This document shows, one piece after another, positions 1-8,815 of a DNA stretch of 64,000 nucleotides. The stretch is from an uncultured Cohaesibacter sp. (GTDB lineage Bacteria > Pseudomonadota > Alphaproteobacteria > Rhizobiales > Cohaesibacteraceae). Position 1 is the stretch's first letter; each line of letters opens with the position of its first letter. Location of the stretch: assembly GCF_963666525.1 (NCBI RefSeq), contig NZ_OY762905.1, positions 3,203,501 through 3,267,500 on the forward strand, written 5' to 3'. The notes under the pieces are model-generated. The model worked only from the letters and a program-made list of their open reading frames with translations, was not told the DNA's origin and did no database searches. The position numbers and the translations under genes are program-made.

Positions 1-425
1 ATGAAATGCGCCTCCGGTCCGTTGCACGAGACCTGGGCGTTGAAGATCGGACCCATTTCACGGGGGAAATGGAATCCGATCAGGTTGGCGATCTGCTTGC
101 CGCGATGGACATTTTTCTCTTTCCGACCGAGGCTGAAACCTTTGGACTTGCGGCTGTGGAGGCAGCTCAGACAGGACTTCCGGTTGTATGCAACGACATC
201 CCGGTGCTAAGAGAAGTCATGAAAACCGGTTTAGGGCCCTGCGCCCTGTTTGCAGACAGCAACAATCCTGACAGCTATGCGGAACCGATCCGCAAACTGC
301 TGCGGGACAAGACGTTGGTCGATCAACTGGCTGAAGCGAGTCGTGCGCTGAAGACCCTCTATTCCATGGGGGCCATGGTGGCGCGCTATGATCAGCTTGT
401 GCTGGATATGACTGAAACGAACTAA
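1..425 (+). CDS. Glycosyltransferase family 4 (GT-B), C-terminal fragment cut by window start
   Basis: Only the last ~140 residues are present; the reading frame (codons starting at 3, 6, ...) is open to the left edge. The visible part is the nucleotide-sugar-binding half of a GT-B enzyme: a segment reading DIFLFPTEAETFGLAAVEA carries the E-x7-E signature of GT4 retaining glycosyltransferases, followed by a G-LPVV turn and a helical C-terminus. It would add a sugar from a nucleotide donor to a lipid-linked glycan on the cytoplasmic face. It lies 23 bp before a GINT1-domain gene in a run of surface-polysaccharide genes, so a role in exopolysaccharide assembly is inferred. The acceptor and sugar cannot be told from this fragment. 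Confidence 0.85.
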   Translation, partial: EMRLRSVARDLGVEDRTHFTGEMESDQVGDLLAAMDIFLFPTEAETFGLAAVEAAQTGLPVVCNDIPVLREVMKTGLGPCALFADSNNPDSYAEPIRKLLRDKTLVDQLAEASRALKTLYSMGAMVARYDQLVLDMTETN

Positions 426-448
426 TTCCAGAAGGGGACCCGAGGTCA

Positions 449-1975
449 ATGAGATATTGCCTCTATTTTGACCCGTCTTGCAGCCGAAGTTGGCACAGGC
501 TGCTGATTGAACGGATGTCAAAAAAATTTCAGGCAGAGGCTCACACCTGCCGGTCCGCAGCCGCGGGCCAACCATCGCGTATTGCGCGTGTGCTTGATTT
601 TGAAAACCGATATCTGTTCAAGGGGAAGCAGCATGCCGCATCTCCCTTGCCGCCCGAGAAGCTGGAAGCCGTGGCGCCAGCCGCAGCCCGGTCCGCCGAG
701 TTTGATCTGGTGATTGATCTGGTGGGCGATGGCAATGCGCCTCGGGGCAAGACCACTCTGACGCTGCTGTTCAATGGCTTTCCGACCGAAAAGGCGCTCA
801 TCGGGTCGATCATGCGACAGGGTATGCCGCAGATTGCCCTTTCCGATCAGACCGGCGCGATTGTTGCGACAGCGAACCCGTCGCCGGAACTGGCCAAGGG
901 CCTTTCCGGGGCAATGGAGCAGACCTATGCAAGGGTGATGACGCTGGTGCTGGCCTATGTCGATCATCCGGACCGCTGGCTCCATCCACTCAGGAAGGTG
1001 AAGGCCGACTGGCCCGGATTCCAGGACGTGGCAAGGTGGATCTTCAAGATGGTTGTCACCCGCTTCGTCAAACAGATCTATTATCGCCTGTTCCTGCCAA
1101 GCCACTGGCGCGTGGGGTGGCGCTGGGTGACCGGTCAGGATGTCTGGAGCAGCCTGTCGCTCGACGGCGAGCCCTGGAGCGTACTCGACGATCGCAACAA
1201 TCATTTCTATGCGGATCCGGTCCCCTGGAAAAAGGGCGGCAACCATTACCTGTTTTTCGAGGATCTGGATCACAAGACCCAAAAGGGCATCATTTCGGTC
1301 GTCAAGATGGAGAAGAATGGCCCGGCTGGTCCCATCAAGCCATGCCTGGAGGAACCGTTCCATCTGTCCTACCCCTTCCTTATCGAGTATGAGGGAGAGA
1401 CCTACATGGTTCCGGAAACTTCGGCTGACCGCAAGATCACGCTCTACAAGAGCAGCAATTTTCCTTTCGGCTGGAAGCCCTTCAAGACGATCCTGAGCAA
1501 TATCGACGCAGCCGATGCGACCATCACAAGACATGAGGGTCGTTGGTGGCTCTTCTGCGTGACGCGCGATGGCGGCGGCGGATATTCCGACTGCCTGTCG
1601 ATTTTTCATGCCGACGATCTGTTCGGACCATGGCTGCCCCATGCGCAGAACCCGGTGCTTATCGACAGGGCAACTGCCCGTCCGGCGGGGAATTTCGTCA
1701 TCCGCAACGGCAGGCTCTGCCGTCCGGTGCAGGATTGCAGCCACTCCTACGGCTGGCGCATGCAACTGGTCGAGGTAACCGAGCTGACGCCGGAGAAATA
1801 TGAGCAGCAGAGCATCACGGAGCTGACGGCCAATGACTTGTGGCCGGGGCGGAAGCTGCACACGTTGAACCGGGCCGGAAATCTGGAAGTCATCGACGGT
1901 GCAGTGCTGCGGCCACGGTCGCACTATTTCAAGCCCATCACCAACTGGCTCTACCGTCCTGCCTCAGACGACTGA
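449..1975 (+). CDS. Formyltransferase-like/GINT1 N-domain polysaccharide protein
   Basis: 508 residues. The second half (about residues 250-430) has repeated blade-like units with motifs such as YADPVPW, LFFEDLD, SYPFLIEYEGETYMVPE and DATITRHEGRWWLFCV. This pattern is known from the N-terminal domain of plant glucosamine inositolphosphorylceramide transferase 1 (GINT1), which resembles GH43-type five-bladed propellers. The first ~200 residues resemble a degenerate formyltransferase-like Rossmann fold (segment FDLVIDLVGDG). Bacterial proteins with this pairing occur in exopolysaccharide clusters; their reaction is not established. It sits between a GT4 gene and a Wzz-like gene. No signal peptide or membrane segment is evident. 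The start at 449 follows a purine-rich GAAGGGGACCCGAGG stretch. Function is inferred only from domain and context. Confidence 0.7.
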   Translation: MRYCLYFDPSCSRSWHRLLIERMSKKFQAEAHTCRSAAAGQPSRIARVLDFENRYLFKGKQHAASPLPPEKLEAVAPAAARSAEFDLVIDLVGDGNAPRGKTTLTLLFNGFPTEKALIGSIMRQGMPQIALSDQTGAIVATANPSPELAKGLSGAMEQTYARVMTLVLAYVDHPDRWLHPLRKVKADWPGFQDVARWIFKMVVTRFVKQIYYRLFLPSHWRVGWRWVTGQDVWSSLSLDGEPWSVLDDRNNHFYADPVPWKKGGNHYLFFEDLDHKTQKGIISVVKMEKNGPAGPIKPCLEEPFHLSYPFLIEYEGETYMVPETSADRKITLYKSSNFPFGWKPFKTILSNIDAADATITRHEGRWWLFCVTRDGGGGYSDCLSIFHADDLFGPWLPHAQNPVLIDRATARPAGNFVIRNGRLCRPVQDCSHSYGWRMQLVEVTELTPEKYEQQSITELTANDLWPGRKLHTLNRAGNLEVIDGAVLRPRSHYFKPITNWLYRPASDD

Positions 1976-2231
1976 TCCGCCACTTGCCTGACGAAGACGA
2001 GCTTCCCGGCGTCTCTTGAGGCGTTTTCGATCCATGCGACCTCACCCGGACGGGCATAGCGCGATGCAGCTTGTCCGGGTGCCAGCCCTCAGTTGCACCA
2101 TTCGGCAACTACGCGTAATTGCGGTTTATGGTTAACTAAAACTCAATACCATCGCGGCATACTTGAACGAGACGGAAGTGGGAGTCTGTCCATCTTCCGG
2201 GTGCAATTGTATCGAGTCGCAGGGATTGTTC

Positions 2232-4841
2232 ATGTTCGGACGCAAAAAAAAGAAATCTGATCTGGATTGGCGGCCGGACGGCGAGCCGGTTGTCGCAGAT
2301 ATTGCTTTCTCTTCTGCCGAAGATGGCAAAAAGGCAGGGAAGAAGGCGCGAAAGGCTTCCGCAAAGGTCGAGCCAACGGTGACGCCGCATGCTTCTTTCT
2401 CCCCATCGATCCAGACGGGCGCTGCTTCGAGTGATGTCTGGAGCGGATTGGTCCATCCGCGAGCGGTCCTGCGTTTCCTGCGTCAGCAATTTGTTCTGAT
2501 CACGCTTGTCGCTATCCTTGTCGTTGGAGCGGGGCTGACAGCCTTTAACATGCTGCCAAGCAAATTTTCGTCGACGGCACTTGTGCTGGTCGACCCGCGC
2601 CAGCCCCGGATCACGGATTCCGACACTGTCGTGTCCGGCATCGGTGGCGATGCGGCAGCTCTGACCAGCTATGTGCAGATCATGAAAAGCGGCGGCTTCC
2701 TCTCCAATGTCGTCGATGAACTGGGGGTCAAGGATGACCCGGACTATGCCGGCGCCCAGAACCAGACCGCTCTCGTTGGCATGTTTCAGAAAAACATTTC
2801 CGCCAACCGTCAGGGAGCGACCTACATCGTTGAAGTCAATGCCATATCGGGCGACAAGGAAAACGCCGCCAAATACGCCAACGGCGTAGCCGCTGCCTTT
2901 GTACGCGACCAGAAAGACTATCGCAGCAATGCCAACGAGGAAGCGGCGCAGTGGCTGTCCGAACGGCTGCAGTTGCTGCATGGCAATCTGAGGAAATCCG
3001 AAGAGGCCGTGGCTGCCTTTCGTGCCAAGAACGGCATCGTCGACGCGGGATCGCAAGGAACTCTCGACAATCAGCAGCTGACCTCGCTGATCTCCCAGAT
3101 CGGGGCTGTTACCACCGAACTGGCCGACTCGAAGGCCCGCTATGATCAGGCCCGCAAGGATGGTGTGCCCGGAAGTGCCCGTGCGACCCAGAGCGGCGAA
3201 TTCACCAACCTCGATCAGCTCATGCAGGAGCAGGACCGCCTGCGTCGCGACGCAGCCGAACTGAACCAGACCCTTGGCAGCCGTCATCCCCGCATTCTGG
3301 CAAACCGCGAGCAGCAGTCGATCATTGCCGGTCAGATAGCTCGGGAACGCAGTCGTCTTGTCGAGCGCGCCAAGCAGGATTACGAAACCACCCTTGCCAA
3401 GAAGCAGGCGCTGGAAGGCCAGCTGGCAGATCTGCGCCAGCGTTCCATCCAGCTCAATCAGGCCAAGGTGGAACTGGACAATCTTGAGCGGGAGGCTACC
3501 GCCAACCGCAATCTCTATGAGCAGTTTCTGGCCCGCTACAAGATCACCGATGAACAGGCACAGTTCAATTTCAACGAAGCCCGGATCGTTTCAAGGGGCG
3601 TCGTGCCGTTGAAATCGACCAAACCATCTATCAAGCTGGTGGGTGCTGCGCTGGTCATTCTCGGCTTTGTACTCGGGCTGCTGGTTGCCCTCATCCGGGT
3701 CGCCTTTGCCGCACCGGAACGGCCGAGAGAAAGTGACTTTGGCGGTTTTGCGAGAGGGCCGAACGGGCCACTGTCTCCGACCCCTGTCGGGGTGTCTGCC
3801 CACTTTGCAAGCAACTACCGCTTTGCTGGCATGGCCTATGCGCCCGGAAGCTATCCGGCCCCGGCGGACAGTGCCGCCACATTTGCGTCCACTCCGTTCA
3901 GCTTTGCACCAACCGGTCCGGCGGCCACTGCAGCCCCTGTCGTGGCGGCGGCTGTTGCCAACAAGCCCAATGCGGGCATCGTGGATGAGGTGGAGGGGCA
4001 ACAGGAGGCTGCGGCTTCCGGTACCAGTGAACCGCAGTCTGGCGTTGGCCGCGCCATGCGCCGCAATCTGCCCGAAGCAGAGGCCGACACACAAGACGTC
4101 GCTGAACTGCTGCCGGATGCGGATCCTGACACGACAAGCACGGAGGAAACGTCGGGTGAAGACGCCCAGCCCGGGGCCACGGTCGCCAACACGTCCGGGC
4201 AACCCTCCGGCGGTCCGGCTGATCCGGTGATCATCCGTCTTCCGAATACCCCGACTGATGGTGGACGTCCGCCGTCATCGCCGCCAGAGACCAACATGTG
4301 GTTCAAGGCCCTTGATGGTTTTCTGAAGGATGGTCTGGCCAAGGAAAATTTGAGCCTTCTGGTAACGGCAGCCCAGCCCGGAGATGGCCTCAATGCCACC
4401 GCCGATCTGGTGCGCAGCTTTGCGGTTGAATCAGGCTTCCACCCGGTCGTCATCTCGCTTCATGGGCAGCCATCCCAGCCGATGAGGGCAAATGCCGGTG
4501 GGGCCGTGCAAAGGCCTGTTGCCAGAATGGAGCAGTTCGAGGATTTCGACCTGATCCCGTTCTACGGTGCGTCCGGCCTCGATGCTGCTGAAGGGCTGAA
4601 CCTGGCGCTTGCCGAAGAATTGGCAGGTCTCATTGATCTGTGCCTGGAGACTTATGGTTTTGTGATCCTTGAGGCAAAGGAGTTGCTTGACCCGGGTACA
4701 CTCGAAGATCTGATGGATCTGGTCGATCACAGCATTGTTGTGCTGCAAAATGCGGCGCTTTCAGAGGATGATCTGGCCGATTGGTGCGACTGGGCCAGCG
4801 AAAGCGGCGCAGGGCTCGTGCTGGACCAAACTCTAAGTTAA
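2232..4841 (+). CDS. Wzz/GumC-family exopolysaccharide chain-length protein with degenerate BY-kinase domain
   Basis: 869 residues from the ATG at 2232 (MFGRKKKKSD); an upstream in-frame start at 2163 is less likely. Order of parts: basic cytoplasmic N-terminus; TM1 about 87-105; Wzz domain; long periplasmic coiled coil; GNVR-type segment (ARYKITDEQAQFNFNEARIV) followed by a Pro-containing stretch; TM2 about 467-490; a low-complexity Ala/Pro/Glu-rich linker to about 687; then ~180 residues shaped like a bacterial tyrosine kinase. The P-loop position reads TAAQPGDGLNATADLV, lacking the GK(S/T) needed for ATP, and the Walker A' and B positions (VVISLHG, FVILEAKE) lack the expected aspartates. 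It should set polymer length or gate export at the inner membrane without phosphotransfer. The family assignment is firm; the kinase-dead reading is from sequence alone. Confidence 0.85.
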   Translation: MFGRKKKKSDLDWRPDGEPVVADIAFSSAEDGKKAGKKARKASAKVEPTVTPHASFSPSIQTGAASSDVWSGLVHPRAVLRFLRQQFVLITLVAILVVGAGLTAFNMLPSKFSSTALVLVDPRQPRITDSDTVVSGIGGDAAALTSYVQIMKSGGFLSNVVDELGVKDDPDYAGAQNQTALVGMFQKNISANRQGATYIVEVNAISGDKENAAKYANGVAAAFVRDQKDYRSNANEEAAQWLSERLQLLHGNLRKSEEAVAAFRAKNGIVDAGSQGTLDNQQLTSLISQIGAVTTELADSKARYDQARKDGVPGSARATQSGEFTNLDQLMQEQDRLRRDAAELNQTLGSRHPRILANREQQSIIAGQIARERSRLVERAKQDYETTLAKKQALEGQLADLRQRSIQLNQAKVELDNLEREATANRNLYEQFLARYKITDEQAQFNFNEARIVSRGVVPLKSTKPSIKLVGAALVILGFVLGLLVALIRVAFAAPERPRESDFGGFARGPNGPLSPTPVGVSAHFASNYRFAGMAYAPGSYPAPADSAATFASTPFSFAPTGPAATAAPVVAAAVANKPNAGIVDEVEGQQEAAASGTSEPQSGVGRAMRRNLPEAEADTQDVAELLPDADPDTTSTEETSGEDAQPGATVANTSGQPSGGPADPVIIRLPNTPTDGGRPPSSPPETNMWFKALDGFLKDGLAKENLSLLVTAAQPGDGLNATADLVRSFAVESGFHPVVISLHGQPSQPMRANAGGAVQRPVARMEQFEDFDLIPFYGASGLDAAEGLNLALAEELAGLIDLCLETYGFVILEAKELLDPGTLEDLMDLVDHSIVVLQNAALSEDDLADWCDWASESGAGLVLDQTLS

Positions 4842-4901
4842 GCTTTTTCTGATAACACCTGACCTGAATAGACCTGTGTCTTCCGTCTTCTGAGGTGTTT
4901 G

Positions 4902-5660
4902 ATGAACGATATCCCGAAAATCACGGTTGGCGGTTTGCCCATCGCAGTCGAGGACTGCGATGGCGCCGCCCGCACCATGCTAGACCATGCCTATGACAGT
5001 CGTGGCAAGGGGCGCAAGCCGCTTTATGTCACCTCCGCCAATGGGCAGGTTCTGTCGATGTGTGCCAGCGACAGTGCAATTCGGGAGCTGTTTCTGAAGG
5101 CCGACCTCATCCATGCCGATGGAACTCCGCTGGTGAAGGCAGCCAATCTGTTGGCCAAAACGCCTCTGCCGGAGCGTGTGGCCACCACGGATCTGGTGCA
5201 TAATACCGCCCGGTTGGCGGAAAAGGAGAAGGCCAGCTTCTACTTCCTCGGAGCCACTCAGGAAGGGATCGAGAAGGCCGTCGCCAACATGAAGCGGCTC
5301 TATCCCGATCTGATCTTTGCCGGCTATCGTAATGGTTATGTCTCTGCAGACGAGGAGCAGGACGTGATCGACGAGATCAACCGGGCTGCGCCCGACATTC
5401 TCTGGATCGGCATGGGCGTGCCGCTCGAACAGCGATTCGTTGCGCGCAATCTGGAAAAGCTGACCGGCGTCGGCGTGATCAAGACCTCCGGCGGCCTGTT
5501 CGATTTCCTGTCGGGCAAGAACGCCCGCGCCCCGCAATGGATGCAGGATGTCGGCCTTGAATGGGCCTATCGAATCTATCAGGAGCCGGGGCGCCTTTTC
5601 TGGCGCTATCTGACCACCAATCCTCACGCTGTCTGGTTGCTTCTGACCCGGACACGCTGA
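4902..5660 (+). CDS. WecG/TagA/CpsF-family glycosyltransferase (GT26)
   Basis: 252 residues. Matches the compact GT26 family throughout: ADGTPLVKAAN near residue 70, SFYFLGATQEGIEKA, an Asn-Gly turn (GYRNGY), ILWIGMGVPLEQRFV, and the C-terminal block GLEWAYRIYQEPGRLFWRYL. Family members transfer an N-acetylhexosamine or hexose to a polyprenyl-pyrophosphate sugar at the inner membrane. The ATG at 4902 is preferred to an adjoining TTG at 4899. It lies 60 bp after the Wzz-like gene and 31 bp before the GH5 gene, so co-transcription with the polysaccharide cluster is likely. The exact sugar cannot be assigned. Confidence 0.88.
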   Translation: MNDIPKITVGGLPIAVEDCDGAARTMLDHAYDSRGKGRKPLYVTSANGQVLSMCASDSAIRELFLKADLIHADGTPLVKAANLLAKTPLPERVATTDLVHNTARLAEKEKASFYFLGATQEGIEKAVANMKRLYPDLIFAGYRNGYVSADEEQDVIDEINRAAPDILWIGMGVPLEQRFVARNLEKLTGVGVIKTSGGLFDFLSGKNARAPQWMQDVGLEWAYRIYQEPGRLFWRYLTTNPHAVWLLLTRTR

Positions 5661-5691
5661 TCCCTATGGTTTGACCGGGAGGAGGCCTGTC

Positions 5692-6858
5692 ATGACTGTT
5701 CGAATTCTTGAAAGGATTGTTGCGAGCCTTGTGCTGAGTCTGCTGACCGGCGGATTGGCCTGTGCTGGCGGCGACAGGACGCAGGGGCTTGCTGGCTGCG
5801 AGGCGGTGTCATCCCTTGCCAATGGTGGGGCGGATGCGCGACTGGCGCGTGGCTTCAATCTGCCCAACTGGGACCCGGATTATACCGGCTACAAACCGGA
5901 CGACAGCCTCCTCATCCAGCTTCATCAACTGGGCTTCAGCCATATCCGCTTGCCGGTTCAGGCCGAGCGCGTGATGGAGCGCTTTTCGTCTGCCGAGCAG
6001 ATTGCCGCCTATTTGCAGGCGATGGACAGGGACGTGCAAAGACTGGTGGGTCTGGGTTACGCCGTCAGCGTCGACCTGCACCCGTCCGAGCCTTTCCAGA
6101 GCATTCATCAGAGCGATCCGGAAACCGGAGCCGCGTTGTTGCGTGAAGCCTGGGACCGGATTGCAGCCATCGCCAGCCAGACGCGCTGGCCCCTGACTGA
6201 CGTCTATTTCGAACTGCTCAACGAGCCGGTGCCCGATCAGGCGCTGTGGTGGTCGCAGGCGCAGTCCCTGGTCACCCATCTCAACGAAACAGCGAAAGGC
6301 CGCAAGCTCGTCGTCGGTCCGGCTGTCTTTCAGCGCGTCGAAGTTCTTGCTGCGGCCCAGCCGCTCGCTGGGGAGGGATTGATCTATGCCATCCACTACT
6401 ACGATCCCATGGTCTTTTCCCATCAGGGCATGACATGGATGCCTGGCAGTCCTCTGGCCATCATCGGGCATATGCCCTTTCCGGGGGATGCGACATCTGC
6501 AGCGGTTATCGAACAGGCCGAAAAGCTCAAGGCAGCCGGGATGGAGGATGCCGCCGACGGGCTTTTGCAATCCTACCGGCAGGGCTGGAATGCCGACCGC
6601 ATCGCCACATCGCTGGCCTCGGTTGGCGATTGGTCTCGGCGCAACAATCTCCCCGTGATCATCAACGAGTTCGGCGCTCTGACCTTCGATGTCGATGCCC
6701 ATGACCGGGCCAACTGGCTGCGTGCGGTGCGTGCCGGAGCCGAGGCCAATTGCCTTGGCTGGGCGCATTGGGACTTCTCGGACGGCTTCGCCATGGTGGA
6801 CTCGCACACAACGCTGCCAGACCCTCTGGTTCTGGATGCCCTTCTGCCCGGCAGGTAA
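5692..6858 (+). CDS. Secreted glycoside hydrolase family 5 (endoglucanase-like)
   Basis: 388 residues, starting at the ATG at 5692 behind the strong ribosome site GGGAGGAGG. An N-terminal hydrophobic signal (IVASLVLSLLTGGLACAGG) predicts export. The mature part is a GH5-like TIM barrel: GFSHIRLPV at strand 2-3, the acid/base Glu about residue 178 in FELLNEPVP, a His-Tyr pair (IHYYDPMVFS), and the nucleophile Glu about residue 326 in INEFGAL, then a tryptophan-rich strand (GWAHWDFSD). GH5 members hydrolyse beta-1,4- or related glucans. Placed at the end of the polysaccharide cluster, it probably trims or releases the polymer being made rather than feeding on plant cellulose, as seen with BcsZ- and ExsH-like partners; this is inference. 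Confidence 0.82.
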   Translation: MTVRILERIVASLVLSLLTGGLACAGGDRTQGLAGCEAVSSLANGGADARLARGFNLPNWDPDYTGYKPDDSLLIQLHQLGFSHIRLPVQAERVMERFSSAEQIAAYLQAMDRDVQRLVGLGYAVSVDLHPSEPFQSIHQSDPETGAALLREAWDRIAAIASQTRWPLTDVYFELLNEPVPDQALWWSQAQSLVTHLNETAKGRKLVVGPAVFQRVEVLAAAQPLAGEGLIYAIHYYDPMVFSHQGMTWMPGSPLAIIGHMPFPGDATSAAVIEQAEKLKAAGMEDAADGLLQSYRQGWNADRIATSLASVGDWSRRNNLPVIINEFGALTFDVDAHDRANWLRAVRAGAEANCLGWAHWDFSDGFAMVDSHTTLPDPLVLDALLPGR

Positions 6859-7070
6859 GGGCTGGGTAAGTCCTTGTTAGCCCTTATGTGAGTAAGCGCA
6901 CGGCAAAGTCCGGATGCGTGTGCGAATTCCATTGCAAGTCTTGAAGCGAGGAAACGAACAATCTATGCTGCTTCGATCACTGGCAGATATTCGCAAGAAA
7001 TCGCTTTTCATTTCCAGTTCTGCGGACCAGATTCATTGGTTCCCCCAAATATCCAGGAAGTTTTTGATCG

Positions 7071-7691
7071 ATGACCATCAGACTGCATCAGGGAGATCTC
7101 CCCAATCTCAATCACTATGACAACATCTCCGCAGTGGCTATCGATACCGAGACGATGGGGCTTCACCCGCACAGGGACAGGCTCTGTCTGGTCCAGCTGT
7201 CGCCCGGTGATGGCAGCGCCGATCTGGTTCAGATCGCGAAGGGGCAAACCGAGGCCCCCAATCTCTGCACCCTGCTGGGCAATGACAAGATCACCAAGAT
7301 CTTCCATTACGCCCGTTTTGACATCGCTGTGCTTTACCATACCTTCGGCGTGATGCCCGAGCCGGTGTTCTGCACCAAGATCGCATCGAAGCTGACGCGC
7401 ACCTACACCGACCGCCACGGCCTCAAGGATGTCTGTCGCGAGTTTCTCGATGTCGATATTTCCAAGCAGCAGCAGAGCTCCGACTGGGGAGCCGACATGC
7501 TCAGCGAGGCGCAGAAGAAATATGCGGCAACCGATGTTCTTCATCTGCATGGCCTGATGGGCATTTTCCGGGCGCGCCTGTCGCGGGAAGGCCGCAAGGA
7601 CATTGCCCAGTCCTGTTTCGATTTCCTGCCGACGCGGGCAAAGCTCGATCTGGCCGGCTGGGAAGAAACCGACATCTTCGCCCATAGCTGA
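7071..7691 (+). CDS. rnd: Ribonuclease D (short form), 3'-5' exoribonuclease
   Basis: 206 residues, the length of the exonuclease domain alone; the HRDC domains of enterobacterial RNase D are absent, as usual in alphaproteobacteria. DEDD catalytic residues are visible: Asp25 and Glu27 in VAIDTETMGLHP, Asp in FHYARFDIAVLY, and Tyr/Asp in YAATDVLHLHGL (DEDDy type). The enzyme uses two metal ions to trim 3' ends of tRNA precursors and other structured RNAs in the cytosol. It precedes lptC-lptA-lptB on the same strand, an order common in Hyphomicrobiales, but the 314 bp gap argues for a separate promoter for the lpt genes. Confidence 0.9.
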   Translation: MTIRLHQGDLPNLNHYDNISAVAIDTETMGLHPHRDRLCLVQLSPGDGSADLVQIAKGQTEAPNLCTLLGNDKITKIFHYARFDIAVLYHTFGVMPEPVFCTKIASKLTRTYTDRHGLKDVCREFLDVDISKQQQSSDWGADMLSEAQKKYAATDVLHLHGLMGIFRARLSREGRKDIAQSCFDFLPTRAKLDLAGWEETDIFAHS

Positions 7692-8005
7692 AACCGGCAA
7701 CGGGACTGAAACGCAGGGGTGGCAGATCGGATCAGGGTCTGCCCGATGCCCGCAGAAGGGGAGCCGCCGGAAGCCATCCGCGTGCGCTCCCTTCGTTCTT
7801 TTGACAAGCCTGCCATGCTGTTCGCATGACGGGCTTTTCACAAGAATGTCATGACGGAAGGGGAGAGGGCTTTCGTGCTTAATTTCGCCTTTTTCCTTTG
7901 TAGAAAATGCATGCCCGTATCGCGGTGGAGCCGAAATGTCGGATCAATCGTCGAGCAAGAGGTCGCAATAGCAGCATCACGCCTGACGTGATTGGACGAT
8001 GGACG
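7692..8005 (+). other. Intergenic region between rnd and lptC
   Basis: About 314 bp. An imperfect inverted repeat at about 7753-7796 (GAAGGGGAGC against GCTCCCTTC) followed by GTTCTTTT could end rnd transcription, but its loop is long and one base is bulged. The rest presumably holds the promoter of the lpt genes; I could not pick a convincing -35/-10 pair. In-frame codons reach back from lptC to 7907, so part of this stretch could be coding if lptC starts earlier. Confidence 0.4.
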
Positions 8006-8815
8006 ATGGAAGACCGGACACCACAGGATCAGTTTCACTCCCCACCCGCTGGTGCGGTTGAGGGGACACGATCCGATGGCACAGAAAGAATGCGGCATAA
8101 CACCCGGATCATCTCCTCGCAGGAGCAGAAACGAGCCTTTCGTCTGGCCCACCGTCACTCAAGGCGCGTGACTGTTCTCAAATGGAGCCTGCCTGTCATC
8201 ACGCTGGCCATCGTTGCCGGGTTCATCGGCTGGGTCAGCCGCAACACGCCAACCGAAGCGCCGCTACAGGTTCAGCTCGCAGAGGGCGGGTTCAAGCAGG
8301 ATGAGCTGGTGATGCAGAATCCCAACCTCAATGGCTTCACGGATGGGCGTGCCTATGAAGTGACTGCCAATGAAGCGATCCAGAAGGTGGAGACCCCCAA
8401 TGTCATCAATCTCAAGGCCGTTCGGGCCCGGATTACCGACGAAAAGCAGCAGTGGGTCACCATCAATGCCGACGCGGGGGTGTTCAATCAGAAGGAAGAG
8501 ACACTGGGCCTCAACGGCAGTGTGAAGGTCGATTCCTCCATCGGTTACAAGCTCAACACCGATGAGGTCGCTGTCGATATGCCCAAGGGCTATATGAAGA
8601 CGATCAGTCCGGTGAACATCACCTCCCGCGACATCCGCCTGTCGTCGAACCAGCTGGAAGCGATCAACAACGGGGAGCAGTTCCGTTTCAGCGGCAATGT
8701 GCGCCTCTATATCGATGCAGCTCTGCTGAACAAGAACCCGGTTCAAAATGCACCCGCTCAAGACCAGAACGCCCCACAGGGTGGAAAGACCCCGCAACAG
8801 GAAGAAACGCCATGA
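8006..8815 (+). CDS. lptC: LPS export protein LptC
   Basis: 269 residues from ATG 8006; in-frame codons extend to 7907, so a longer protein is possible. One transmembrane helix at about residues 57-78 (VLKWSLPVITLAIVAGFIGWV) anchors a periplasmic domain rich in alternating beta-strand segments (GRAYEVTANEAIQKV, KAVRARI), as expected for the LptC beta-jellyroll. LptC takes LPS from LptB2FG and passes it to LptA. The C-terminus carries an Asn/Gln/Pro-rich tail. The stop codon overlaps the lptA start by 4 bp (ATGA), which implies translational coupling, and LptB follows. Confidence 0.88.
   Translation: MEDRTPQDQFHSPPAGAVEGTRSDGTERMRHNTRIISSQEQKRAFRLAHRHSRRVTVLKWSLPVITLAIVAGFIGWVSRNTPTEAPLQVQLAEGGFKQDELVMQNPNLNGFTDGRAYEVTANEAIQKVETPNVINLKAVRARITDEKQQWVTINADAGVFNQKEETLGLNGSVKVDSSIGYKLNTDEVAVDMPKGYMKTISPVNITSRDIRLSSNQLEAINNGEQFRFSGNVRLYIDAALLNKNPVQNAPAQDQNAPQGGKTPQQEETP

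Noticed and set aside
2132-2146. CtrA-like TTAA-N7-TCAA before the Wzz-like gene
   Set aside because: One mismatch in a short motif, in a region without other cell-cycle signs; too likely by chance.
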